From: AWTP1-13 sp035550075
GTDB taxonomy: Bacteria; Pseudomonadota; Alphaproteobacteria; Rhizobiales; Hyphomicrobiaceae
Assembly (NCBI GenBank): GCA_035550075.1
Contig: DASZQG010000143.1
Location: 1-28,598 of the forward strand
Direction: 5' to 3'
Length of the DNA: 28,598 nt
Shown here one piece after another: positions 1-7,054 of this stretch. A program made the position numbers and the translations under genes. The notes under the pieces are model-generated. The model was not told the origin of the DNA. It ran no database searches and was given only the letters and a program-made list of their open reading frames with translations. Positions within the stretch are counted from its first letter, which is position 1, and the number at the start of each line of letters is the position of its first letter.

Positions 1-660
1 CGCATCACCGGCGAGGAGGTGGTCGCCGCCAACCCATCGAAGGATCCCTGGGCCGCGCTGACCCCGGCGGTTGCGCAGTCGATCGCCGACAAGGCAGCGA
101 ATTCGTTTCTGACCTGGCTGCCGAACCAGAACCCAAGCGCGGCGGTCGCCTCAAGCACCACCATTCATCCTGCCGGCGACGCGCGGCCGGCCGCGCCTGC
201 CACGCAGGCGATTGCGACTGCGCCTCAGGCGTCCACCGAGGCAACCGGCAGCATCAACCGCGGCCTCGTCAACGCCGCGCTGGTTCCCGCCGTCACCGGC
301 GCGCCTGGCGACGGCAACACGTCCCTTGCTGCTGCGATGCGTCGCGTCCTGGCCAAGGAAGGCGTGCCGACGGCGAACAACGGCAAGGGCGCCTACAGCG
401 TACGCGGCAAGGTGACCATGAGCCAGCCAGCCAATGGCGAGCAGGACATCAAGATCGAGTGGCACGTGTACGATGGGCACGGCAGCTTCGTGGCCGCCGT
501 CACCCAGAACAACAAGATTCCGGCCGGCCGGCTTGATGGCGCCTGGGGCTCGATCGCCGACGACGCCGCCAGCGGCGCAGCCGGCAAGATCAAGCAGGTC
601 ATTGCCGATCACCAGGCCGGAAAGCCCGTCCAGACCTCCGGCTCACAGAACGCCGGCTGA
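1..660 (+). CDS. Hypothetical protein, 3' part (probable envelope protein/lipoprotein)
   Basis: The reading frame is open from base 1, so the true start lies upstream of the window; a GTG at 19 is only the first possible start inside it. About 219 residues are visible. The first half (to about residue 95) is rich in Ala, Pro, Thr and Ser and of low complexity, like a periplasmic linker. The second half is a compact domain of about 110 residues with a predicted beta-strand pair around IKIEWHVYDGHG and then PAGRLDGAWGSIADDAA. I recall similar C-terminal domains in alphaproteobacterial proteins annotated as lipoproteins, but cannot name a function. It is followed by a hairpin and prs, 187 bases downstream. 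The gene is clearly real (codon bias, long frame, position) but its role is unknown. Confidence 0.7.
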   Translation, partial: RITGEEVVAANPSKDPWAALTPAVAQSIADKAANSFLTWLPNQNPSAAVASSTTIHPAGDARPAAPATQAIATAPQASTEATGSINRGLVNAALVPAVTGAPGDGNTSLAAAMRRVLAKEGVPTANNGKGAYSVRGKVTMSQPANGEQDIKIEWHVYDGHGSFVAAVTQNNKIPAGRLDGAWGSIADDAASGAAGKIKQVIADHQAGKPVQTSGSQNAG

Positions 661-686
661 GACCGCCTCCGGTGCCGCGTCCTGCC

Positions 687-716
687 AGCCCCGCCAGAAC
701 GTTAATGCGCGGGGCT
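687..716 (+). terminator. Possible terminator hairpin after the first gene
   Basis: AGCCCCGC (687-694) pairs perfectly with GCGGGGCT (709-716) across a 14-base loop, 26 bases after the stop codon of the first gene and before prs. No clear T-run follows, so it may only be a stabilising 3' structure. Confidence 0.35.
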
Positions 717-847
717 CGCATTTCGCCGCATGCCGGAGCGGCCGTTTGCCAGTCGCCCTGCGCCTTGCTAGAAGGCCTCGCTTAAGACCGGAGCGCGGGC
801 CAATGCCGTTGGATGCGCGAGATGCGAACCGTAACCCCAGTGCTCGC

Positions 848-1780
848 ATGAAGGTAGTCGCCGGCAACAGCAATCGCCCGCTGGCCGAGTCCATCTCGGC
901 GATCCTGAAGCTTCCCCTCACCAAGTGTGTCGTCAAGCGCTTCGCCGACATGGAAGTGTTCGTCGAGGTGCACGAGAACATGCGCGGCGAGGACGTCTAC
1001 GTCCTGCAATCGACCTCGTTCCCAGCCAACGACAACCTGATGGAGCTGCTGATCCTGGTCGACGCGCTGAAGCGGTCGATGGCGCGGCGCATCACGGCCG
1101 TGATCCCCTATTTCGGGTATGCCCGGCAGGATCGCCGGCCGGGCCCCCGCACGCCGATTTCCGCCAAGCTGGTGGCCAACCTGATCGAGCGCGCCGGGGT
1201 GGACCGCGTGATGACGGTTGACCTGCATGCCCTCCAGATCCAGGGGTTCTTCGACATCCCCACCGACAACCTGTTCGCCGCGCCGGTGATGGTGCGCGAC
1301 ATCCAGGAGCGCTACGACGCCTCGAGCCTGGTGGTGGTGTCGCCGGACGTCGGCGGCGTGGTGCGCGCCCGCGGGCTGGCCAAGCGCATCAACGTGCCGC
1401 TGGCGATCTGCGACAAGCGCCGCGAGCGGGCCGGCGAATCGGAGGTCATGAACGTCATCGGCGACGTGAAGGGCAAGCGCTGCGTGCTGATCGACGACAT
1501 CGTCGATTCCGGCGGCACCCTGGTGAACGCGGCCAACGCGCTGATCGGCCAGGGCGCGATCGAGGTGGTTGCCTACGTCACCCACGGGGTATTTTCGGGT
1601 GAGGCGGTGGCGAAGATTACGCGGTCCAAGATCAAAACCTTCGTCGTCACGGACACCATTCAGCCCACCGAGGCGGTGAAGGCGGCCAACAACATCCGCG
1701 TGCTGTCCATCGCGCCGCTGATGGCGGAAGCCATCGCCCGCACGGCGCGCGAGGAGAGCGTCTCCAGCCTGTTCTACTGA
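848..1780 (+). CDS. prs: Ribose-phosphate pyrophosphokinase (PRPP synthase)
   Basis: Makes 5-phosphoribosyl-1-pyrophosphate from ribose 5-phosphate and ATP in the cytoplasm, the entry to purine, pyrimidine, His, Trp and NAD synthesis. The 310-residue product matches the usual class I length. Visible family motifs are VAGNSNRPLAE at the N-terminus, the ATP-site segment PYFGYARQDRR (about residues 90-100), the flexible-loop region CDKRRER, and the ribose-phosphate loop LIDDIVDSGGTL (about 216-227). The start at 848 is chosen because homologues begin MK(I/V)VAGNSN. However, no ribosome site precedes it, whereas an in-frame ATG at 803 has GGAG nine bases upstream and would add 15 residues. The frame stays open further upstream, but that extension is not protein-like. 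Housekeeping gene; convergent with the MATE gene. Confidence 0.96.
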   Translation: MKVVAGNSNRPLAESISAILKLPLTKCVVKRFADMEVFVEVHENMRGEDVYVLQSTSFPANDNLMELLILVDALKRSMARRITAVIPYFGYARQDRRPGPRTPISAKLVANLIERAGVDRVMTVDLHALQIQGFFDIPTDNLFAAPVMVRDIQERYDASSLVVVSPDVGGVVRARGLAKRINVPLAICDKRRERAGESEVMNVIGDVKGKRCVLIDDIVDSGGTLVNAANALIGQGAIEVVAYVTHGVFSGEAVAKITRSKIKTFVVTDTIQPTEAVKAANNIRVLSIAPLMAEAIARTAREESVSSLFY

Positions 1781-1810
1781 CGGCGTCTTCCTTCGCGGAA
1801 TGTTCGCGCA

Positions 1811-1834
1811 GCCTGCAAGCTCGTGCTTTCAGGC
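1811..1834. terminator. Hairpin between convergent prs and MATE gene
   Basis: GCCTGCAAGC (1811-1820), loop TCGT, GCTTTCAGGC (1825-1834): a 10-bp stem with one mismatch in the only gap (68 bases) between two convergent genes. It probably serves as a bidirectional terminator, though no long T-run flanks it. Confidence 0.5.
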
Positions 1835-1848
1835 AACAGGTTTGCCGA

Positions 1849-3234
1849 TCAGCGGGCGGATCGCGCGAGCCGCTGTCCGCCCCAGGGCGTTGCGTAGACG
1901 ACCCCGGCAGTGGCGAGGCCGTAGGCCGCCAGCGACACGCCGACCAGCGCAAACATCGCCCACAGTGGGGCACTGATCCACGCGAGCACCGCCCCGCCAA
2001 TGGCAATAGTCGCGAGCCGCACCGTCGCCGCGAGGACCGGGCCCAGCACCTTGCCGGCGCCCTGTGAGGAGAAGTAGAGACACAGCCCGAGACCCACAAA
2101 GGCATAACTCGGCCCCGCGAAATGCAGGTACAGGCTCGCGGCGGCGCGCACGGCGGGATCATTGGTGAACGGCGCCGCCCACAGGTCCGGCAACAGCGAA
2201 ACAAACCCGCCGATCAGGCCGAGCGCGGCGGCGGCCACGGCGCCTCCGGTCCAGGCGACGCGGCGGGCACGTGCCACGTCCTGCGCACCGATGGCCATGC
2301 CGACCATCGGCACACAGGCGACCCCCACGGCAAACGCGATCGGCACGAGCAGGAATTCGAGCCGTGCGCCGATGCCGTATCCGGCCAGCGCCTCTGTACC
2401 GAACCGGGCCACGAACGCGGTTAGGATCAGCACGGTGAGCACCGACTGCAGGGGCGAGAATGCTGCCACGGCACCGACTTTAAGGATATCGAGGAACATG
2501 TTGCGCTGCAGCGGCACCGGGCGCAGCCGCAGGCGTACTGGCAGCCGTCCGGACCAGAGGAACCATGCGAGGAAAACGGTAGCGACGGCATATCCGCACA
2601 CCAGGCCCGACGCGACGCCGGCCAGACCGAAGCGCGGGATGGGACCGATGCCGAGACCGAAGGTGCCGCCGATCGCGACCTGCAACAGTGAAGCACTGAA
2701 CAAGGCAAAGGAAGGGACACGCATATTTCCCGTGCCGCGCACGATGGAGGCAAGGGTATTCGCCAGCCAGATCACAATGGTGCCGACCAGCGCGATACTG
2801 GCATAGACCACAGCATGATCGAGCACGGGTCCCACGCCGCCCAGGATGCGGAATATGGGTCGGGCGAAGGTGATGAACGCGATGCTGAACACGACGCCAG
2901 CGCTCGCACCTATTACGAGAGCATGAACCGCCAGCAGATTGGCACGATTGCGATCACCTGCGCCAAGGGCTCGACTTACAGCAGATGATACACCGCCGCC
3001 CATGGCGCCCGACGACAGCATCTGCATCAGCATGATCATCGGGAACACGAGAGCAATAGCAGCAAGCTGTGCCGTGCCCAGGATACCGACATAAGCCGTC
3101 TCGGCGATCGCTACCAGCGCGGTCATCAGCATCGCTGCCAGATTAGGCATGGCGAGGCGGATGAGGGTGGGCAGGATCGGCGCGTACAACAGCGGGTTGG
3201 GGGCCGGCGCCTCGGGGGTCACCCTTCGATCCAT
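1849..3234 (-). CDS. MATE family multidrug/toxin efflux transporter
   Basis: A 461-residue inner-membrane protein with about 12 hydrophobic segments in two homologous halves, the usual MATE (NorM/DinF) size. The N-terminal half has PILPTLIRLAMPNLAAML followed by a SSAVSRALGAGDR loop, and the second half repeats the pattern with IGAQDVARARRVAWTG. MATE proteins export cationic or aromatic compounds using a Na+ or H+ gradient; the substrate cannot be read from sequence. The ATG at 3234 is preferred over an upstream in-frame start at 3285, because MDRR... leads straight into the first membrane segment and lies closer to the expected family start. The gene diverges from an HxlR-type regulator across 149 bases that hold a palindromic operator candidate, so it is probably controlled by that regulator. 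Confidence 0.9.
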   Translation of the reverse strand: MDRRVTPEAPAPNPLLYAPILPTLIRLAMPNLAAMLMTALVAIAETAYVGILGTAQLAAIALVFPMIMLMQMLSSGAMGGGVSSAVSRALGAGDRNRANLLAVHALVIGASAGVVFSIAFITFARPIFRILGGVGPVLDHAVVYASIALVGTIVIWLANTLASIVRGTGNMRVPSFALFSASLLQVAIGGTFGLGIGPIPRFGLAGVASGLVCGYAVATVFLAWFLWSGRLPVRLRLRPVPLQRNMFLDILKVGAVAAFSPLQSVLTVLILTAFVARFGTEALAGYGIGARLEFLLVPIAFAVGVACVPMVGMAIGAQDVARARRVAWTGGAVAAAALGLIGGFVSLLPDLWAAPFTNDPAVRAAASLYLHFAGPSYAFVGLGLCLYFSSQGAGKVLGPVLAATVRLATIAIGGAVLAWISAPLWAMFALVGVSLAAYGLATAGVVYATPWGGQRLARSAR

Positions 3235-3325
3235 GGTCGCACCCGTCCGAGGCTGAAGCGGTCTGCAGAAGCCGGCGTGGGCCACCTCGGCCGGCCGTCG
3301 CAGGCACGCAGCTAGGCCCGCGGGA

Positions 3326-3344
3326 TATTACTTGTCAAGAAATA
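3326..3344. promoter_or_regulatory. 19-bp palindrome, probable HxlR-family operator
   Basis: TATTACTTGTCAAGAAATA is an inverted repeat centred on T3335 with eight of nine positions paired. It lies between the divergent MATE and HxlR-type genes and contains TTGACA on the minus strand (3333-3338) and TTGTCA on the plus strand (3332-3337). A dimer bound here would cover the -35 boxes of both genes. The assignment to the neighbouring regulator is inference from position. Confidence 0.6.
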
Positions 3345-3383
3345 GTCGCTTGTTTGTAAAAAGTGACGATGCTAGCTTGCGGC

Positions 3384-3698
3384 ATGGCCCCACCCTATGG
3401 ACAGCGCTGCCCCGTCGCCCGCGCGCTCGACGTCGTCGGCGAGCGCTGGTCGCTGCTCATTCTGCGCGACCTTATGCGCAAGGGACCGCTGCGCTTTCAG
3501 GCTCTCGAGGCGGGCTTGCCCGGGATTGCGCCCAACACTCTTTCTGCCCGCTTGAAGGCGCTGGAAGCCCAGGGCGTGATTGCCCCGCGTCTCTATGAGA
3601 CCCACCCGCCGCGCTACGAGTATGTCCTGACGCCGAAGGGCGACGCGCTGCAGCCGGTGCTCAAGGCGCTGCGCGCCTGGGGCGAGGCGCACGCCTAG
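3384..3698 (+). CDS. HxlR-family winged-helix transcriptional regulator
   Basis: A 104-residue single-domain DNA-binding protein. The signature CPVARALDVVGERWSLLILRDL at the N-terminus, NTLSARLKALEAQGVI (recognition helix) and RYEYVLTPKGDAL (wing) are typical of the HxlR/YodB family. The Cys at residue 8 matches the conserved N-terminal Cys that several family members use to sense quinones or oxidants. The ATG at 3384 fits homologues best; in-frame GTG 3363 and ATG 3369 also exist and none has a clear ribosome site. A plus-strand promoter at TTGTCA (3332-3337) and TGTAAA (3355-3360) would start transcription near 3367, so a leaderless or near-leaderless message is possible. It probably represses the divergent MATE pump and itself. 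Confidence 0.88.
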   Translation: MAPPYGQRCPVARALDVVGERWSLLILRDLMRKGPLRFQALEAGLPGIAPNTLSARLKALEAQGVIAPRLYETHPPRYEYVLTPKGDALQPVLKALRAWGEAHA

Positions 3699-3731
3699 AA
3701 GTCCTCTGATCTCGAACTGCATTGCTATCCT

Positions 3732-3846
3732 TGTCATTCCGGAATTCGCCGAGGGCGAATATCCGGGACCCAGGGCCAGGATTGCAGCCGGGAAGGTCTG
3801 CAGCCCCGGGTCCCGGCGCGCGTGCTTTCCCGCAGCCGGAATGACA
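3732..3846. repeat. Intergenic hairpin repeat, complete copy (copy 1)
   Basis: Bounded by a perfect 11-bp inverted repeat, TGTCATTCCGG (3732-3742) and CCGGAATGACA (3836-3846). Inside are a hairpin ATTCGCC-gag-GGCGAAT (3744-3760) and a second perfect pair CCGGGACCC (3763-3771) with GGGTCCCGG (3808-3816). The whole can fold as a branched structure. A second, truncated copy lies at 8366-8432. It fills the gap between the convergent HxlR-type and aldehyde dehydrogenase genes and may terminate transcription from both sides. Confidence 0.75.
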
Positions 3847-3864
3847 GCCGACAGCCGACAGCCG
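3844..3864. repeat. Three tandem copies of ACAGCCG
   Basis: A 7-base unit repeated exactly three times directly overlapping the right end of the hairpin repeat, 21 bases before the aldehyde dehydrogenase stop. A likely slippage-prone (VNTR-like) site of no known function. Confidence 0.7.
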
Positions 3865-3884
3865 GCGCCCGCGCACCCACCCGC

Positions 3885-5318
3885 CTATGGCGTCAGGTGC
3901 GACACGTTCTTCACCACCGTGTAGTGGGTGAGGCCCTCGCTGCCGCCCTCGCGCCCGTAGCCGGAATCCTTCACGCCGCCGAACGGCGTCTCGGCAATCG
4001 ACGCCACGAAGTGATTGATCGACAGGTTGCCGACCTCCACGCCCTCCGCCAGCCGCTCGGCATTCTTCGCCGAGTTGGTGAAGGCGTAGGCCGCGAGCCC
4101 ATAGGGCAGGGCATTCGCCTTCTCGATCGCCTCATCGAGCGACTTCACCGGGTTCACCAGGGCCAGTGGTCCGAACGGCTCCTCGCGCATCGCGCGCGCG
4201 TCGTCGGGCACCTCGGCCAGCACCGTCAGCGGCCAGTAGTAGCCGCGGTTGGCGAGCCGCGCGCCGCCGGCCATCACCTTTGCGCCCTTGGCCTTGGCGT
4301 CGGCCACGAACTCGGTCATCGTCTCGATGCGGCGGGAATTGGCGAGCGGCCCCATCTGGTTGGCCGGGTCCATGCCGTTGCCGATCTTCAGTGCGGCGGC
4401 CTTCTCCGCGAACGATTTGACGAAGCTGTCGTAGACGCGCTCTTCGACGAACCAGCGCGTCGGCGACACGCACACCTGGCCCGCGTTGCGCGATTTGCCC
4501 GTCACCGAGGTGGCCGCGGTGGCGGCCGGGTCGACGTCCTCGCACACGATCACCGGGGCGTGGCCGCCCAGCTCCATGATGGCCGGTTTCATGTGCTTGC
4601 CGGCCATCGCCGCCAGGTGCTTGCCGACGGGAATAGACCCGGTGAAGGTGACGAGGCGGATCGCCGGATGCGGGATCAGATACTCGGAAATCTTCGCTGG
4701 CTCGCCGAACACCAGGTTCAGCACGCCGGGCGGCAGGCCGGCCTCCGTGAAAGCGCGCGCGAGCTGCACGGCGCCGGCCGGCGTCTCTTCCGACGCCTTC
4801 AAAATGATCGAGCAGCCGGCCGACAGCGCGCCGCCGACCTTGCGTGCCGGCGAGCTCATCGGGAAATTCCACGGGCTGAACGCCGCCACCGGGCCGATCG
4901 GCTGGCGCAGCACGGTATGGCGCATGCCGGGCTCGGAGGGAATCACGCGGCCATAAGCGCGCCGGCCCTCCTGTGCATCCCACTCGATGATGTCGCAGCC
5001 GCGCAGGATCTCCAGCCGCGATTGCGCGATCGGCTTGCCCTGCTCCAGCGTCATGGCGACGGCGAATTCCTCCACCCGCGAGCGGATGATGCCGACCGCC
5101 TTCATGATGATTTCGGCGCGCTTGGCAGGTGACGTGCGCCGCCACACCTTGAAGCCCTGCTCCGCCGCTGCCACCGCGGCCTCGAGGTCCGCCGGCGTCG
5201 CATGCGGCACTGCGCCGATGGCGGTCTCGTCAGCCGGATTGATCACCGGGCGGCCGTCGCGCGATTTCCACTCGCCGCCGATCAGAAGCTGCAGTTCGGG
5301 GTATTGGACTTGGGCCAT
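3885..5318 (-). CDS. NAD(P)-dependent aldehyde dehydrogenase (succinate-semialdehyde dehydrogenase-like)
   Basis: A 477-residue soluble enzyme of the ALDH superfamily that oxidises an aldehyde to its acid. Catalytic features are present: Asn151 in SPWNFP, Lys174, the general base Glu249 in MELGG, and the nucleophile Cys283 in NAGQVCVSP, with EEPFGP near the C-terminus. The overall type is closest to GabD-like enzymes, but ALDH subfamily substrates are not predictable at this level; a vanillin or similar aromatic-aldehyde role is possible given the ferulate genes about 10 kb away. The ATG at 5318 is chosen; a GTG at 5330 would overlap the SDR stop codon by four bases. It is cotranscribed with, and immediately downstream of, the SDR gene. 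Confidence 0.88.
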   Translation of the reverse strand: MAQVQYPELQLLIGGEWKSRDGRPVINPADETAIGAVPHATPADLEAAVAAAEQGFKVWRRTSPAKRAEIIMKAVGIIRSRVEEFAVAMTLEQGKPIAQSRLEILRGCDIIEWDAQEGRRAYGRVIPSEPGMRHTVLRQPIGPVAAFSPWNFPMSSPARKVGGALSAGCSIILKASEETPAGAVQLARAFTEAGLPPGVLNLVFGEPAKISEYLIPHPAIRLVTFTGSIPVGKHLAAMAGKHMKPAIMELGGHAPVIVCEDVDPAATAATSVTGKSRNAGQVCVSPTRWFVEERVYDSFVKSFAEKAAALKIGNGMDPANQMGPLANSRRIETMTEFVADAKAKGAKVMAGGARLANRGYYWPLTVLAEVPDDARAMREEPFGPLALVNPVKSLDEAIEKANALPYGLAAYAFTNSAKNAERLAEGVEVGNLSINHFVASIAETPFGGVKDSGYGREGGSEGLTHYTVVKNVSHLTP

Positions 5319-5326
5319 GATGCTGC

Positions 5327-6334
5327 TCACTTTTCGGATTGCTTGCGCCAGGCGATCAGCCGCCGGACGCCTTCGCGCATGTCCACCTGCGGGCGCCAGC
5401 CGATGGTGCGCTCGGCCAGGGCGTGATCAAGCCGCCATGCGCCGCCCGACGTCAAGCGCACTTTGCTCGGGTCCGGCGCAACGTGCTCGGGTTCCACCCG
5501 GCTCCCTTCCAGCTCGATCACCAGCCGCACGATCTCCAGCGTGGTCGTCGGCTTCGGCCCCGATATGTTGACGGCGACGTTGGTGGCGGGCGAGGCGAGC
5601 GCGGCGAGGTTGGCGCGGGCCACATCGCTGACATGCACGAAGTGCTTGGTTTCCGAGCCATCGCCGATCACGCGCGGCCGCTCGCCGCGGCGCACGCGGT
5701 CATGCGTCTCGATGATGTAGAGCGCGTTGGCGGCGCGGTAATGCTGGCGCTCGCCGTACACGGTGGCGTAGCGAAGGGCGAGATAGTTCAGTCCGCGCTT
5801 GGCGGCGGCGTCGCGGCAGAGCTGCTCGCCGATGATCTTGCTCGCGCCGTAGAGGATGGCTGCGGGTGGCGCGCCGGCTGAATTGAAGGGGGTGGTCTCG
5901 ACGAGGTCGCCCGCGACGCCGGGGCCGTAGCCATAGACGGCGCTCGAGGAGGCAATCACCAGCTTTTTCACGGCATTGATGCAGCAGGCTTCCACCACGT
6001 TCTGCGTGCCGCGGATATTGACGTCGAGCCCGGTCCACGGGTCTTGGTCCATGGTCAGCGACATGACAGCCGCCAGGTGCAGCACGCCGTCGACGCCGGC
6101 CGTCGCCGCCAAAAGCTGCGGCAGGCGAAGGATGTCGCCGGGCACCAGCTTCAGCCGCTCGTCACCTTGCAGGTGCTTGATGGCCTCGGTCGAGCCCTGG
6201 AAGAAATTGTCGAGGATCAGCACCTCGGCCGCACCCGCCTGCAGCAGCGCTTCCGCACTGGCGGAGCCGACGAGGCTTGCCCCGCCGGTAACGAGAATGC
6301 GGCTGTCCTTGATCTGAAGCGGTGCGGCGGGCAT
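5327..6334 (-). CDS. NAD-dependent epimerase/dehydratase (extended SDR)
   Basis: A 335-residue Rossmann-fold protein of the extended short-chain dehydrogenase family. It shows the N-terminal nucleotide motif TGGASLVG (residues 16-23), the SSSAVYG strand, the active-site Tyr162 and Lys166 in YGASK, and an ERTIGWRP C-terminal segment seen in GalE-like sugar-nucleotide epimerases. The middle glycine of TGxxGxxG is Ser20, which is unusual. Such proteins act on nucleotide sugars or other NAD-dependent substrates; the neighbouring aldehyde dehydrogenase suggests a catabolic rather than a cell-wall sugar role, but that is inference. The ATG at 6334 is preferred to an in-frame start at 6388, which adds only a Pro/Ala-rich leader. 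It diverges from the SnoaL-like gene across 103 bases. Confidence 0.85.
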   Translation of the reverse strand: MPAAPLQIKDSRILVTGGASLVGSASAEALLQAGAAEVLILDNFFQGSTEAIKHLQGDERLKLVPGDILRLPQLLAATAGVDGVLHLAAVMSLTMDQDPWTGLDVNIRGTQNVVEACCINAVKKLVIASSSAVYGYGPGVAGDLVETTPFNSAGAPPAAILYGASKIIGEQLCRDAAAKRGLNYLALRYATVYGERQHYRAANALYIIETHDRVRRGERPRVIGDGSETKHFVHVSDVARANLAALASPATNVAVNISGPKPTTTLEIVRLVIELEGSRVEPEHVAPDPSKVRLTSGGAWRLDHALAERTIGWRPQVDMREGVRRLIAWRKQSEK

Positions 6335-6426
6335 GGAGGGTCCGGCTGGTCGGGGCGCAAGCATGGCCCAGGTGCGCGCTGGCCACAAGACGCAGGCAAT
6401 CGGTTATCCTGCGCGCAACCCGAAGC

Positions 6427-6433
6427 GAGGAGA
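6427..6433 (+). promoter_or_regulatory. Ribosome binding site deciding the SnoaL-like start
   Basis: GAGGAGA lies five to eight bases before the ATG at 6438, selecting it over an upstream in-frame start at 6333 that would run into the divergent SDR gene. Confidence 0.7.
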
Positions 6434-6437
6434 CCTC

Positions 6438-7037
6438 ATGCAGCAGGAAACGCAGGACCGGCTCGCGATCCGCGCCCTGGTCGAGAACTGGGTGGTGTGG
6501 CGCGACGCCGGCGACTGGGACCGCTTCCGCACGGTGTGGCACGACGACGGGCGCATGATGGCGACCTGGTTCCAGGGCACGGCCGACGAGTTCATCGCCG
6601 TCAGCAAGGCGGGCTTCGAGAAAGGCGTCAGCATTCTGCATTTCCTTGGCGGGCACTCCGCCGACCTCGCTGGCACCCGCGCCATCGCCCAGACCAAGAT
6701 GACCATCTCGCAGCGCGCGCTGGTTCACGATGTGGCGGTCGACGTGGTGTGTACTGGGCGCTTCTACGACTTCCTGGAAAAGCGCGAGGGAAAATGGGGC
6801 ATGGTGCTGCGCCAGCCGATCTACGAGAAGGACCGCATGGACCCGCTCGATCCGGCGGCGAAGCTCACCCTCGACGCCGCGCTGCTGGCGAGCTTCCCGG
6901 AGGGCTACCGCCACCTCGCCTACCTGCAGACCCAGATCGGCTACAAGGTGAAGCCTGACATGCCGGGGTTGAAAGGGATGCAAGTGCAGGCTCTCTATGC
7001 GCGCGGCCGCCAATGGCTCGCCGGGAAGGCACTGTAG
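6438..7037 (+). CDS. NTF2/SnoaL-like family protein
   Basis: A 199-residue soluble protein. The start IRALVENWVVWRDAGDWDRF followed by VWHDDGRMMATWFQGTADEF is typical of the SnoaL/NTF2-like cone fold, in which the helix and first strands form a ligand pocket. Members are isomerases, dehydratases or small-molecule binders, often in aromatic or steroid catabolism. The His-Asp pair in WHDDG is where many family enzymes place catalytic residues. The protein is longer than the usual 120-150 residues, with an added C-terminal helical region of about 60 residues. A good ribosome site fixes the start. It stands 17 bases upstream of an MFS gene and diverges from the SDR/ALDH pair, so the four may serve one pathway. 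The substrate is unknown. Confidence 0.8.
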   Translation: MQQETQDRLAIRALVENWVVWRDAGDWDRFRTVWHDDGRMMATWFQGTADEFIAVSKAGFEKGVSILHFLGGHSADLAGTRAIAQTKMTISQRALVHDVAVDVVCTGRFYDFLEKREGKWGMVLRQPIYEKDRMDPLDPAAKLTLDAALLASFPEGYRHLAYLQTQIGYKVKPDMPGLKGMQVQALYARGRQWLAGKAL

Positions 7038-7054
7038 GTTAGAGAGACCCCAAC

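Noticed and set aside
434..847. Long N-terminal extension of prs
   Set aside because: It overlaps the end of the first gene out of frame and is not protein-like; family start is at 848.
3822..5132. Open frame of 436 codons on the plus strand over the aldehyde dehydrogenase
   Set aside because: Antisense to a gene with all catalytic ALDH motifs; composition is His/Arg-rich shadow sequence.
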